DNA of 57,239 nt, from NCBI GenBank assembly GCA_030448005.1, contig JAUJNT010000004.1:1-57239 (forward strand), read 5' to 3'. This document shows positions 1 through 7,133 of the stretch, one piece after another. Made by a program: the position numbers and the translations under genes. Under the pieces are notes generated by a model that saw nothing but the letters and a program-made list of their open reading frames with translations, was not told where the DNA came from and did not search any database. The stretch is from Thermoleophilaceae bacterium (GTDB lineage: Bacteria; Actinomycetota; Thermoleophilia; Solirubrobacterales; Thermoleophilaceae). The first letter of the stretch is position 1, and the number at the start of each line of letters is the position of its first letter.

Positions 1-63
1 GGGGGGGGGGGGGGGGGGGGGGCGGGGGGGGGGGGGGGGGGCGCCCCCCCCCCCCCCCCCCCC
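1..63. other. Poly-G / poly-C contig edge, probable artefact
   Basis: The first 63 bases are almost only G, then almost only C (a G run of 22, a C, a G run, a short GCG switch, a C run). No coding or regulatory signal can be read. It looks like a sequencing or assembly artefact at a contig end rather than biology, and it abuts a GC hairpin that is itself difficult to sequence. Confidence 0.8.
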
Positions 64-115
64 CACAACCGGGGGCGCCGGGGCTCCCTCACAACCGATG
101 GGGCCGGGGGCTCCC
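64..115. repeat. 26-bp imperfect tandem repeat at contig edge
   Basis: Two adjacent units of about 26 bases, both starting CACAACCG and both ending in GGGGCTCCC or GGGCTCCC, at 64-89 and 90-115. The second unit supplies the 5' arm of the large hairpin at 103-133. It may be real or a misassembly product of the hairpin; the sequence alone cannot decide. Confidence 0.55.
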
Positions 116-220
116 GCCCCCGGAGCCCCCGGCGGAGCTTGCCCTACGGCGTCCCCTACGGGTTCGCGCGCTGAGGGCTCGGCGACGGTTAGCTACCTCT
201 GGCCCCGTTGGGGCCAGGGT
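103..220 (+). repeat. Structured intergenic repeat, copy 1
   Basis: An element of about 120 bases that recurs inverted at 5510-5632. In this orientation it has hairpin A at 103-133 (12-bp perfect GC stem, 7-base loop), a conserved core at about 140-198, and hairpin B at 199-217 (stem CTGGCCCC/GGGGCCAG, 3-base loop). By eye, the core plus hairpin B shows about 11 differences in 83 aligned columns with copy 2. Hairpin A differs in sequence between the copies but keeps its pairing. It lies upstream of the HIT gene at the contig edge, as expected of a multi-copy element that broke the assembly. Function unknown; a terminator-like or REP-like role is inference. Confidence 0.75.
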
Positions 221-314
221 TGCCCGGGGGTGCCGCGAATGCTCGCCGGCTTTCTCGGGCCCAGAGCCCCGGCCGCTCCACCCTGGGCCCTGACCAGGCG
301 GATAGGGTGAGCCC

Positions 315-722
315 GTGGCCGAGGACTGCATTTTCTGCAAGATCGTCGCCGGAGAGATCCCGGCTGAGCGCGTCCAGGAGGACGAGCACACGGTCGCTTT
401 CATGGACATCAATCCGTGGGTGCGCGGTCACGCGCTCGTGGTTCCCCGCAGCCATTCGAGGAGCCTTTACGAGATCGGGGAGGAGGACCTGCGCCACACC
501 GCGGTCGCATCGCAACGCCTCGCCCTGCGCATGCGCGACCGTCTCGGCTGTGACGGGGTGAACCTGCTGAACTCGTGCGAGCCCGCCGCCTGGCAGACGG
601 TATTCCACTTCCATGTGCACGTGATCCCGCGCTTCGTCGATGACCCGCTGAAGCTTCCCGGCGCCCCGGGCTCGACCGGCCCGGAGGAGCTGGCCGCCGT
701 GGCGCGGGAGTTGCGCGGATGA
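315..722 (+). CDS. HIT family nucleotide hydrolase/transferase
   Basis: This 135-residue protein of the histidine triad superfamily probably hydrolyses or transfers nucleotides from small substrates (Hint/AP4A hydrolase type) in the cytosol. The N-terminus has the family's C-x-F-C-K-I zinc-like signature (CIFCKI), and the catalytic triad reads HFHVHVIPR near residue 98, with His-x-His-x-His spacing intact. The length is normal for the family. The start is GTG at 315. The stop codon overlaps an in-frame ATG at 719 that leads towards infA, but that upstream extension is not part of normal IF-1. The exact substrate cannot be told. Confidence 0.88.
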   Translation: MAEDCIFCKIVAGEIPAERVQEDEHTVAFMDINPWVRGHALVVPRSHSRSLYEIGEEDLRHTAVASQRLALRMRDRLGCDGVNLLNSCEPAAWQTVFHFHVHVIPRFVDDPLKLPGAPGSTGPEELAAVARELRG

Positions 723-810
723 GTGATGCGCGCACGCTGGACAACGGCGCGCCGCTCTTCAAGACCGCCATCTGCGCGACGCAGTGCGCTCCATCGGCAG
801 GGCAGGGTGC

Positions 811-830
811 GCTCCTCCTCGCGGAGGGGC
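811..830 (+). other. Stable hairpin in the leader before infA
   Basis: An 8-bp stem (GCTCCTCC with GGAGGGGC, including one G-T pair) closes a four-base TCGC loop in the 206-base gap between the HIT gene and infA. No T-tract follows, so an intrinsic terminator of the E. coli type is unlikely. It could be a processing or leader structure of the infA transcript, or chance in GC-rich DNA. Confidence 0.4.
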
Positions 831-928
831 CGGGCCAAGGCCACGTTCGGTGGGCGGCGACTGCTAGCGTCCTCCGGCTGAGGGGCGGCTTGGGGGGCGC
901 CGGGCACGCAACCACGGGAAGGCAGTTC

Positions 929-1147
929 TTGGCGAAGGAAGAGAAGATCGAGATGGAGGGCGAGATCCTCGAGGCCCTGCCGAACACCATGTTCAAGGTG
1001 AGGCTCGACAACGAACACGAGGTGCTGGGCCACATATCGGGGAAGATGCGTCGGCACTACATCCGCATCCTGCCGGGGGACCGGGTGAAGATCGAGCTCT
1101 CCCCGTATGACCTCGACCGCGGGCGCATCACCTACAGGTACAAGTAG
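929..1147 (+). CDS. infA: Translation initiation factor IF-1
   Basis: IF-1 is a single S1/OB-fold protein that binds the 30S A site during initiation. The 72-residue product matches the family over its whole length: [11 protein letters not shown]-type N-terminus, PNTMFKV, a [18 protein letters not shown] core and a YDL-RGRI end. The start is TTG at 929, preceded six bases earlier by GGGAAGG (916-922). The reading frame is open back to ATG 719, but those extra 70 residues have no IF-1 counterpart and are rejected. Unlike many Actinomycetota, no rpmJ/rpsM follows; a secreted-protein gene does. Confidence 0.95.
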   Translation: MAKEEKIEMEGEILEALPNTMFKVRLDNEHEVLGHISGKMRRHYIRILPGDRVKIELSPYDLDRGRITYRYK

Positions 1148-1163
1148 CCGGATTGCACAAGGT

Positions 1164-1182
1164 CGGCGCCTGCGAGGCGCCG
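1164..1182 (+). terminator. Possible terminator hairpin after infA
   Basis: CGGCGCC / GGCGCCG pair around a five-base loop 16 bases after the infA stop codon. Only a short CAACTTT follows, so it is a weak intrinsic terminator or an RNA 3'-end stabiliser. Confidence 0.45.
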
Positions 1183-1217
1183 CAACTTTGAGGATTGAAC
1201 GTGTTCCAGTGCTGAGA

Positions 1218-1910
1218 ATGAGGCCATATCTCGCCATCGCGGCGGCCCTTGTCGCCCTCCTCCTTCCACAGACGGCGTCCGCCAAGGTCGTGGAGCTGGG
1301 CTCGAAGATCCCGACGGCGCAGGTCAGCTGTCCTGCCAACTGCCAGGCTCTTGGCCGGGTCACCGGCTACCAGGGCAGAGGCGGTGAGGTGCGCGACCCG
1401 TTCGTCATCCCGAGGGCCGGCAAGATCGTGGCCTTCACCATCCGCCTCGGCGAGCCCGACGCGAACCAGAAGCAGTTCTTCGAGGACCTCTACGGGGGCC
1501 CCTCTCAGGTTCGCCTGTCGATCCTGCGCCGGGGAGAGCGACGCCGGACGAGGCGCGACCACCGCCTGCTCGCCCAGAGCCCTGCCTACCGGCTCGACGA
1601 TCTCTTCGGCACGGCACCAACGTTCGTGCTCGACAAGCCGATCCCGGTGTCGCGCAAGAACATCGCCGCGATCACCGTGCCCACGTGGGCGCCGGCATTC
1701 GCCGTCGGGCTCAAGCGGGACCACTGGTGGCGATCCTCGCGGGAGGCCCGCCGGTGTGACAACGTCAGCCAGAGCGCTCAGCAGGTGAGGCTCATGTCGG
1801 TCGAGGTCTTCGGGTGCACCTACTTCACGGCGCGCCTCTACTACACCGTCACCTACATCCCGGACAACCGTCCCCAGCGCAAGGACGCGGGCACCCGGGC
1901 CGGCGCCTGA
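1218..1910 (+). CDS. Secreted protein of unknown function
   Basis: The 230-residue product starts with a clear Sec signal peptide (MRPYLAIAAALVALLLP, cleavage after TASA). The mature part has a Cys pair (SCPANCQ) and two later Cys (RRCDN, FGCTY), suggesting disulfides outside the cytoplasm, and a basic C-terminal tail. No enzyme motif is recognised. It resembles lineage-restricted exported proteins common in soil Thermoleophilia; that is from family impression only. ATG 1218 is chosen because it places the signal peptide at the N-terminus; the frame is open upstream to 1107. Confidence 0.75.
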   Translation: MRPYLAIAAALVALLLPQTASAKVVELGSKIPTAQVSCPANCQALGRVTGYQGRGGEVRDPFVIPRAGKIVAFTIRLGEPDANQKQFFEDLYGGPSQVRLSILRRGERRRTRRDHRLLAQSPAYRLDDLFGTAPTFVLDKPIPVSRKNIAAITVPTWAPAFAVGLKRDHWWRSSREARRCDNVSQSAQQVRLMSVEVFGCTYFTARLYYTVTYIPDNRPQRKDAGTRAGA

Positions 1911-1988
1911 GGACCGGCCTGGAGCGCGGGTCCACGCCAAGCGCACACGGGGGTTTTCGGCTCGGGCGCGGCGGTCTATCATCGAGGC

Positions 1989-2339
1989 GTGAGCGCGGAG
2001 GGGTGGATCTTCGTGGTTGGCTTCCGCTTGCTGGACGTGGGCCTGCTCATCGTCTGGCTCGTGTGGTTCTTCCGGCTGCGCGACGACGGTGACGAGCCGC
2101 CCGACGAGGGCGGAGGCGGTGGTGAGGGCGGCCCCGAGCCAGACCTTCCCGCGGGGCCTGGCGGCGGCAACCTGCGCCTGCCCACCGGCAGGGTGCCCCC
2201 GGGAGGCCGCCGCCCGCGCGACGGGCACCGGCCCCGCCGGGCCCCGCGACACCGACGCGACGCGCCTCCTCTGCCCACTCCCCTGCCGGCCAGGGTACGC
2301 TCGCCCTCGAAGTCGCCCAGCAAGATCACCCGCCGCTGA
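1989..2339 (+). CDS. Small single-span membrane protein, Gly/Pro/Arg-rich tail
   Basis: A 116-residue protein with one hydrophobic segment (about residues 6-29, GWIFVVGFRLLDVGLLIVWLV) followed by an acidic, glycine-rich stretch (DEPPDEGGGGGEGG) and a long Pro/Arg-rich cytoplasmic-type tail. The start is GTG at 1989, close to the TM segment. The architecture recurs in Actinomycetota as small proteins without assigned function. The gap 1911-1988 upstream is short and holds no other recognisable signal. Confidence 0.7.
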   Translation: MSAEGWIFVVGFRLLDVGLLIVWLVWFFRLRDDGDEPPDEGGGGGEGGPEPDLPAGPGGGNLRLPTGRVPPGGRRPRDGHRPRRAPRHRRDAPPLPTPLPARVRSPSKSPSKITRR

Positions 2340-2366
2340 GGCGCGCGCCTGATCGCGCGCGGGCGC

Positions 2367-2708
2367 CTACCCGCAGCCGTCAGGGTTGGCTTCGCACTCC
2401 CGCTCGAATCGCTCGGCGGGCGAGCCGGGCGGCGGGGGCCGGTCGTTCTCCGGGCTGTCGGGCTCGGGAGCCGGTGAAGGTGCCGTGGCTCCGCCCGAGC
2501 CGGGGTCGCCGGTGGGGGGAGCCGGCGCGGGAGTGGTCGGCAGCGGGGCGGCGGTGGACGGGGGAGCGGTGGATCCGGGACCGGTGTCGCGGGGGACGGT
2601 TCGGCCGGGGGCCGTGGTGGGCTGCGTGGTGGACGTCTTCTCCTCGTCTCCGCCACACCCGCCGGTGAGCGCGGCTCCCAGGCAGAGCGCTGCCACGAGC
2701 TCTCGCAA
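2367..2708 (-). CDS. Small Pro/Thr-rich lipoprotein
   Basis: A 113-residue product with a lipoprotein signal peptide: MRELVAALCLGAALTGGCGG, lipobox TGGC, lipidated Cys about residue 18. The mature chain is a low-complexity Thr/Pro/Ala linker that ends in a short conserved-looking C-terminus with two Cys (ERECEANPDGCG). It is probably a surface or wall-associated protein. No enzymatic domain is seen. It runs convergently to the small membrane protein gene that ends at 2339 and lies 9 bases after the zinc-ribbon-like gene, so the two minus-strand genes may be cotranscribed. Confidence 0.72.
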   Translation of the reverse strand: MRELVAALCLGAALTGGCGGDEEKTSTTQPTTAPGRTVPRDTGPGSTAPPSTAAPLPTTPAPAPPTGDPGSGGATAPSPAPEPDSPENDRPPPPGSPAERFERECEANPDGCG

Positions 2709-2717
2709 GCCGGCGGG

Positions 2718-2987
2718 TCAGCCCTCGAGGGCGGGCAGGCGGCGCCCGCAGTGCGGGCAGTCGTTGAGGTCCCGCTGCACGAGCTGCTCGAGCGAGCAGC
2801 CGCACAGGCGCAGGTGCTCGACCGCATAGGGCAGGTGGCTGGGGGAGGGGGCCAGCGGCAGCACCTTGCTGACCACCTCGAAGGGCTCCCCGGACTCGCT
2901 GTCCACGTACTCCTTGCCCGGCTCGACCTCGCGGATGACCTCGCGGTCGGTGCCCGAGCGCAGGCGGTATCTCTGGCGGATGCCCAT
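2718..2987 (-). CDS. Small Cys-rich, zinc-ribbon-like protein
   Basis: The 89-residue product has LCGCS near residue 62 and CPHCG near residue 77, so two Cys pairs could bind zinc. The N-terminal half is polar with a YVDSESGEPFEVV segment. No known DNA-binding or enzymatic family is recognised. The start is taken as ATG 2987 (MGIRQRYRL); an alternative ATG at 3005 would nearly abut the divergent glycosyltransferase start (3011). A shared divergent promoter of that size would be very short, so one of the two genes may be transcribed from inside the other. Confidence 0.68.
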   Translation of the reverse strand: MGIRQRYRLRSGTDREVIREVEPGKEYVDSESGEPFEVVSKVLPLAPSPSHLPYAVEHLRLCGCSLEQLVQRDLNDCPHCGRRLPALEG

Positions 2988-3010
2988 CGCGCGGCAAGAT
3001 ACCAACCACC

Positions 3011-4582
3011 ATGCGGATCCTGATCTTCCACGGCTACCTGCTGCGCGGCACGGGCAGCAACATCTACACGGTGAACCTGTGCCGTGCGATGGTCAAGCTG
3101 GGGCACGAGGTTCACCTGCTCTGCCAGGAGCGCAGCGTCGGCCAACTCGGCCTCGTGGATGCGGTGGGCACATGGGAGGCCGGCGGGCTGCGGGTGCGTG
3201 CTGTGAGAGAGCCGACCCGGGTGACCGTCTACAACCCCGACATCGGTCGCACCTTGCCGGTGTACGTGGCCGACGCCTACGAAGGGTTCGACGCGGTTCC
3301 CCTCCCGGAGCTCGAGCCGGCGACCCTCGAGCGCTACGTCGAGGCCAACGTCACCGCGGTCCGCGACGTGGTGGACCGGGTGGACCCCGACCTCGCACTC
3401 GTAAACCACCTGGTGATGGGGCCGGCGATCCTCGCGCGTGCGCTAGGGGGCCGAGTGCCCTACGCGATCAAGGTGCACGGCAGCGCGCTCGAGTACACGG
3501 TCCGCCCCAATCCGGAGCGCTTCCTGCCCTATGCGCTCGAGGGCCTCGCATCCGCCGGCGGGGTGCTCGTGGGCTCACGGCATACCGCGGAGAGCCTGTG
3601 GGAGGTAACGGCTGACCCGGACCTGCCCACCCGCACCCGGCTCGGGCCACCTGGCGTGGACGTGGAGGCGTTTCGCCCGAGGGCCCTCGCGGAGAGGGCG
3701 GCCGCCCTGGCGGCGCTGGTCGATCGCCTGGAGGAGCGAGGCATGGCGGCCTGGGGCGGAGAAGGGGGGGCCGCAGAGGCCCTTCGCGCGCTCGATCCCA
3801 CTCGCGAACGGATCGTCGGCTACGTGGGAAAGCTGATCGTCTCCAAGGGGGTCGACCTGCTGCTTGCGGCGTGGCCGCTCGTGGTGGCCGAGGTCCCCGA
3901 GGCCCGGCTGTGCATCGTGGGGTTCGGCACCTATCGGGACGCCCTCACCGCCATGCTCGAGGCTTTCCGCGCGGGCAACCTGCCGGCCCTGCGCGCGCTT
4001 GCCGTTCGCGGCAGGGAGCTCGAGGGGGGCCCTCGCGGGCAGCTCGCCCACCAGCTCGCGTTCATCGACGGGTTGACGGGCGCCCGCCGCCAGCGCTACC
4101 TACGTGCGGCACCGGACGCCGCCGCGCGCGTTCACTTCACCGGGCGCCTCGAGCACGGGGACCTGCCCTCCCTCCTTCCCTCCTGGGAGGCGATCGTGGT
4201 GCCCAGCACCTTCCCCGAGGCCTTCGGAATGGTGGCCGCCGAAGGTGCGGCCAGCGGGGCGCTCCCACTCTCAGCGGCTCACTCGGGGCTCGCCGAGGTC
4301 ACGGCGATCCTGGCCGAGGCCCTCGATGAGCCGCTCAGGCCGCTGCTCTCCTTCGAGCGGGGGCCGGACGCAGTGGAGGATATCGCCCGCAAGCTGGTCG
4401 GATGGCTGCAGCTCGACCCCGATCAGCGCAGCCGCGCGTCGGCCTCGCTGGCGGACACGGCGCGTCGCCGCTTCAGCTGGGAGACCGCGGCGCAGGGCGT
4501 CATCGCAGCCGCTCTGGGGCGGCTCGCGGAGCTGCCGGAGCCTGGCGCGGGAGCCGCGTCCTCCGGCGACGCGAGTGGATAG
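3011..4582 (+). CDS. GT-B glycosyltransferase, GT4-like
   Basis: This 523-residue protein transfers a sugar from a nucleotide donor, probably in glycan or glycolipid synthesis at the cytoplasmic face. The N-terminal Rossmann half starts MRILIFHGYLLRGTGSN-IY, a GT4 signature, with NLCRAMVKLGHEV. The C-terminal half has GYVGKLIVSKGVDLLL and the donor-binding ExxxxxE motif PEAFGMVAAEGAASG. It is longer than typical GT4 enzymes (about 380-420) because of an insert at about residues 300-370. The acceptor cannot be told. The downstream cytochrome gene begins 12 bases after the stop. Confidence 0.85.
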   Translation: MRILIFHGYLLRGTGSNIYTVNLCRAMVKLGHEVHLLCQERSVGQLGLVDAVGTWEAGGLRVRAVREPTRVTVYNPDIGRTLPVYVADAYEGFDAVPLPELEPATLERYVEANVTAVRDVVDRVDPDLALVNHLVMGPAILARALGGRVPYAIKVHGSALEYTVRPNPERFLPYALEGLASAGGVLVGSRHTAESLWEVTADPDLPTRTRLGPPGVDVEAFRPRALAERAAALAALVDRLEERGMAAWGGEGGAAEALRALDPTRERIVGYVGKLIVSKGVDLLLAAWPLVVAEVPEARLCIVGFGTYRDALTAMLEAFRAGNLPALRALAVRGRELEGGPRGQLAHQLAFIDGLTGARRQRYLRAAPDAAARVHFTGRLEHGDLPSLLPSWEAIVVPSTFPEAFGMVAAEGAASGALPLSAAHSGLAEVTAILAEALDEPLRPLLSFERGPDAVEDIARKLVGWLQLDPDQRSRASASLADTARRRFSWETAAQGVIAAALGRLAELPEPGAGAASSGDASG

Positions 4583-4593
4583 TCTTCCCGCCC

Positions 4594-5313
4594 GTGAGGC
4601 ATCGCTCGCAAAGGCTCGCCCGGCTTGCAACGGTCGCCGTGGCACTGGCGATTCCGGCGTCCGGTTGCGGTCGTGAGAAGGAGGCGGACCTCGTCACCGG
4701 CAAGACCCTGTTCTCCCAGAAATGCGGGTCCTGCCATGCCCTCGAGCGCGCGGGCACGAAGGGCAAGCAGGGCCCGGACCTCGATGAGGCATTCGGCCCG
4801 GCCCGCCGCGACGGTCTCGGTGAGAGCACCGTGGAGGGCGTGGTACTGGACCAGATCGGGCTCGTGCGGAAGAACAGCACGATGCCCGCAGACCTCGTCA
4901 CCGGCCCTGAGGCACGCGCCGTGGCGGCGTACGTGGCCCTGGTGGCGGGACAGCCCGGCAAGGATCAGGGAGCGTTGGCCAACGCCGGCAGGCCGAAGGT
5001 CTCGAATAAGCCGATCGCCGCGAAAGGCGGCAAGCTGCAGATCGACGCCGACCCGACAGGGGCGCTCGCCTTTGTCACCTCGAAGGCCACCGCTATGGCG
5101 GGGCCCCTCATGTTCGTCAGCGAGAACAAAGCGTCGATCCCCCACAACATCGCGGTGAAGGACTCGGGCGGGAAGCTCCTCGGGGAAGGTCCGGATGTGA
5201 CCGGCGGCACCTCGAAGTTCTCGACAAAGGTCAAGGCCGGCAAGTACACCTTCGTCTGCACAGTGCCGGGTCATGAGGAGGGCGGCATGAAGGGCGACCT
5301 GACGGTCAAGTAG
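4594..5313 (+). CDS. Lipoprotein: cytochrome c fused to cupredoxin
   Basis: A 239-residue extracytoplasmic electron carrier. Domain order: signal peptide with lipobox (PASGC, lipid Cys25), class I cytochrome c with heme motif CGSCH at 44-48 and a candidate axial Met in STMPADL, a linker, then a cupredoxin of plastocyanin/azurin type with copper ligands His184, Cys222, His227 and Met232 (CTVPGHEEGGM). Heme and type 1 copper on one chain suggest it passes electrons to a terminal oxidase such as the caa3 enzyme encoded nearby; that partner is inference. The start is GTG 4594; the frame is open upstream inside the glycosyltransferase gene. Confidence 0.88.
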   Translation: MRHRSQRLARLATVAVALAIPASGCGREKEADLVTGKTLFSQKCGSCHALERAGTKGKQGPDLDEAFGPARRDGLGESTVEGVVLDQIGLVRKNSTMPADLVTGPEARAVAAYVALVAGQPGKDQGALANAGRPKVSNKPIAAKGGKLQIDADPTGALAFVTSKATAMAGPLMFVSENKASIPHNIAVKDSGGKLLGEGPDVTGGTSKFSTKVKAGKYTFVCTVPGHEEGGMKGDLTVK

Positions 5314-5509
5314 GCGTCGCGGCGTGAGCAGCCGCCGGGGACCGGGGGTACGCCACGATCCGTTGGTCTCGAGGCTCCCAGGCGCTTGGCGCTTGGCAAG
5401 GAACAGCAGTGGAAGCCGTGGCCCCGCGGTGCCGTCCTGCCCGGGGGTCGGCGGAGCGGTGTACTCGGACGACCGGGCGTACTCGGAACGAATCACTTGC
5501 CTGGGTGCG

Positions 5510-5632
5510 ACCCTGGCCCCACCGGGGCCAGAGGTCGCGAACCGTCGCCGAGCCCTCACCGCGCGAGCCCGCCAGGGGAGGCCGTAGAGCGAGCGCCGCC
5601 GGGGGTTCCGCGGGCGGGAGGCCCCCGGTGGC
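5510..5632 (-). repeat. Structured intergenic repeat, copy 2
   Basis: Inverted copy of the 103-220 element. Read on the minus strand it starts two bases after the suhB stop with hairpin A (arms 5622-5632 and 5595-5605, 11 bp including one G-T pair), then the conserved core, then hairpin B (5513-5531, CTGGCCCC/GGGGCCAG). The rest of the 320-base gap (5314-5509) shows only short direct repeats of GTACTCGGA and no gene. Position after a stop codon suggests a 3'-end or terminator role. Confidence 0.78.
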
Positions 5633-5633
5633 C

Positions 5634-6452
5634 TCACTCCACCAGCGCCAGCAGGTCCTCCACTATGCCCGTACCGGCCGCCACCAACCCGGCTGGCTCG
5701 CCTTTGAGGTCGCGCAGGGCACCGCCTGCCTCGGTCACGAGGATGCTGCCGGCGGCCCAGTCCCACGGCTTGAGCCCGCGCTCGTAGTAGCCGTCGAGCC
5801 TGCCCGCGGCCACCCAGCAGAGGTCGAGGGCCGCCGCCCCCGCGCGGCGGATGTCGCGGACGTGGGGGAGCACCGCCACGAGCAGTTCTGCCTGGGTCCG
5901 GCGTCGCTCGGCGTCATAGCCAAAGCCGGTGGCCACCAGTGCCGATCCGAGCTTCTCGGGCTCGCTCACGCGGATCGGCTCGCCGTTCAGCCGCGCCCCC
6001 AGGCCACGAGCGGCCGTGAATGTCTCGCCGCGTACGGGGTCGTGGACCACGCCCGCCGCGCCGCCAACCTCATCCTCGAGCGCGATGCTCACCGCCCAGG
6101 CGGGGAGCCCGTAGAGGAAGTTGGTGGTCCCGTCGAGAGGGTCGACGACCCAGCGGCGCCCGCTGCCTCCCTCCCTGTGTGCGCCCTCCTCGGCGACCAG
6201 GGCGTCGTCGGGACGCTCCCCGAGCAGGATCTCCTCTATCGCGGCCTCCGCATCGCGGTCGGCGTCGGAAACCATGTCGGTGCGGCTGGACTTGCGCTCG
6301 AGGCCGCGCGCCGGGCCGCCGAACCGCTCGAGGAGCAGCTCGCCGGCCGCGCGGGCGGCGCGCTCGGCCAGCGCGAGGTCGTCGAGGAGCGTCAGAGCGC
6401 GCGGACGACTACGACGACGGCGATCACGAGCAGCGCGGCGCCCCCCACCCAC
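5634..6452 (-). CDS. suhB: Inositol monophosphatase family phosphatase
   Basis: A Mg-dependent phosphomonoesterase of the IMPase/FBPase fold, probably acting on inositol-1-phosphate or a related sugar phosphate. The metal-binding motifs are intact: EEGAH, DPLDGTTNF and the C-terminal WDWAAG. The displayed GTG start (6452) gives 272 residues, but the first 19 are Arg-rich and are an alternate-frame reading of a tiny membrane protein gene (6392-6499). Homology-like sequence begins at LTLLDDLALAERAARAAG, so the true start may be the CTG at 6395-6393, overlapping that gene's stop. It ends against the structured repeat. Confidence 0.88.
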   Translation of the reverse strand: MGGGRRAARDRRRRSRPRALTLLDDLALAERAARAAGELLLERFGGPARGLERKSSRTDMVSDADRDAEAAIEEILLGERPDDALVAEEGAHREGGSGRRWVVDPLDGTTNFLYGLPAWAVSIALEDEVGGAAGVVHDPVRGETFTAARGLGARLNGEPIRVSEPEKLGSALVATGFGYDAERRRTQAELLVAVLPHVRDIRRAGAAALDLCWVAAGRLDGYYERGLKPWDWAAGSILVTEAGGALRDLKGEPAGLVAAGTGIVEDLLALVE

Positions 6453-6499
6453 AGGAGGAACCGAAACGCCTCGGGCTCGGAGCGGAGGGGGTTCAGCAC
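6392..6499 (-). CDS. 35-residue single-span membrane protein in oxidase operon
   Basis: A short frame starting GTG 6499 and ending TGA 6394-6392. The product begins MLNPLRSEPEAFRFLLW and continues with a strongly hydrophobic segment (VGGAALLVIAVVVVVRAL). It begins 4 bases after the subunit III stop and ends overlapping the likely suhB start. The layout (charged N-terminus, one TM helix) is like small accessory subunits of heme-copper oxidases, which are often missed by gene callers. Function is inference from position. Confidence 0.62.
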   Translation of the reverse strand: MLNPLRSEPEAFRFLLWVGGAALLVIAVVVVVRAL

Positions 6500-6503
6500 G
6501 CCA

Positions 6504-7133
6504 TCAGATGACGTAGATGACGGTGTAGACCACGATCCACATCACGTCCACGAAGTGCCAGTAGATGCCGGGTACCTCGACGCCGCGGTGCTCCTTGGCT
6601 GTGAAGTGGCCGCGGAAGGCGCGGGTCGTGGCCATGGCGAGCAGCGTGAGGCCGACGAAGACGTGCGCCCCGTGCAGGCCGGTGAGCCCGTAGAAGATCG
6701 AGCCCTGGGCGTTGTCGGCGGGGGCGAAGCCGATGAACACGTACTCGTTGATCTGAATGCAGAGGAACGTGAGGCCCAGCAGGAAGGTGGTGAGCATGCC
6801 CACCCTCAGAGCGGCGCGGTTCTCGTTGCGCGCACCCTCGAGTGCCCAGTGCATCGTGAAGCTCGAGGAGATCAGGATCGCGGTGTTGATGCCGGCCACG
6901 ACCACTGGCAGGTGCTCGCCGGGGGCGGGCCATTCGGTGTCCCCAACGACCCGGATGAAGAAGTAGGCCGTGAAGAACGCTCCGAAGAGCATGATCTCCG
7001 AGATGATGAAGAGGAACATCCCCAGCAGGGAGGCATCGATCCGCGAGGATTGGTTGGCCTCCGGCGGCCCGTGGTGGTCGTCGTGCTGGTCCTCGTCGTG
7101 GGTGCGGCCGAGGGCTACGGAGGCGGACTCCAT
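6504..7133 (-). CDS. ctaE: Cytochrome c oxidase subunit III
   Basis: A 209-residue membrane subunit of the caa3-type oxidase. After an acidic, His-rich N-terminus (THDEDQHDDHHG) it has five hydrophobic helices, including GMFLFIISEIMLFGAFFTAYF, and the family's GLHGAHVFVGL and YWHFVDVMWIVVY motifs. The start ATG 7133-7131 shares one base with the TGA of the preceding stress-protein gene (TGATG), so translation is probably coupled. The longer frame to 7229 is rejected because it runs back into that gene. Confidence 0.94.
   Translation of the reverse strand: MESASVALGRTHDEDQHDDHHGPPEANQSSRIDASLLGMFLFIISEIMLFGAFFTAYFFIRVVGDTEWPAPGEHLPVVVAGINTAILISSSFTMHWALEGARNENRAALRVGMLTTFLLGLTFLCIQINEYVFIGFAPADNAQGSIFYGLTGLHGAHVFVGLTLLAMATTRAFRGHFTAKEHRGVEVPGIYWHFVDVMWIVVYTVIYVI

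Noticed and set aside
1-63. Telomere-like or G-quadruplex structure at the contig end
   Set aside because: Uninterrupted homopolymers are not a telomere repeat; a sequencing artefact is simpler.
719-928. N-terminal extension of IF-1 from ATG 719
   Set aside because: The 70 extra residues have no IF-1 counterpart and a good ribosome site precedes TTG 929.
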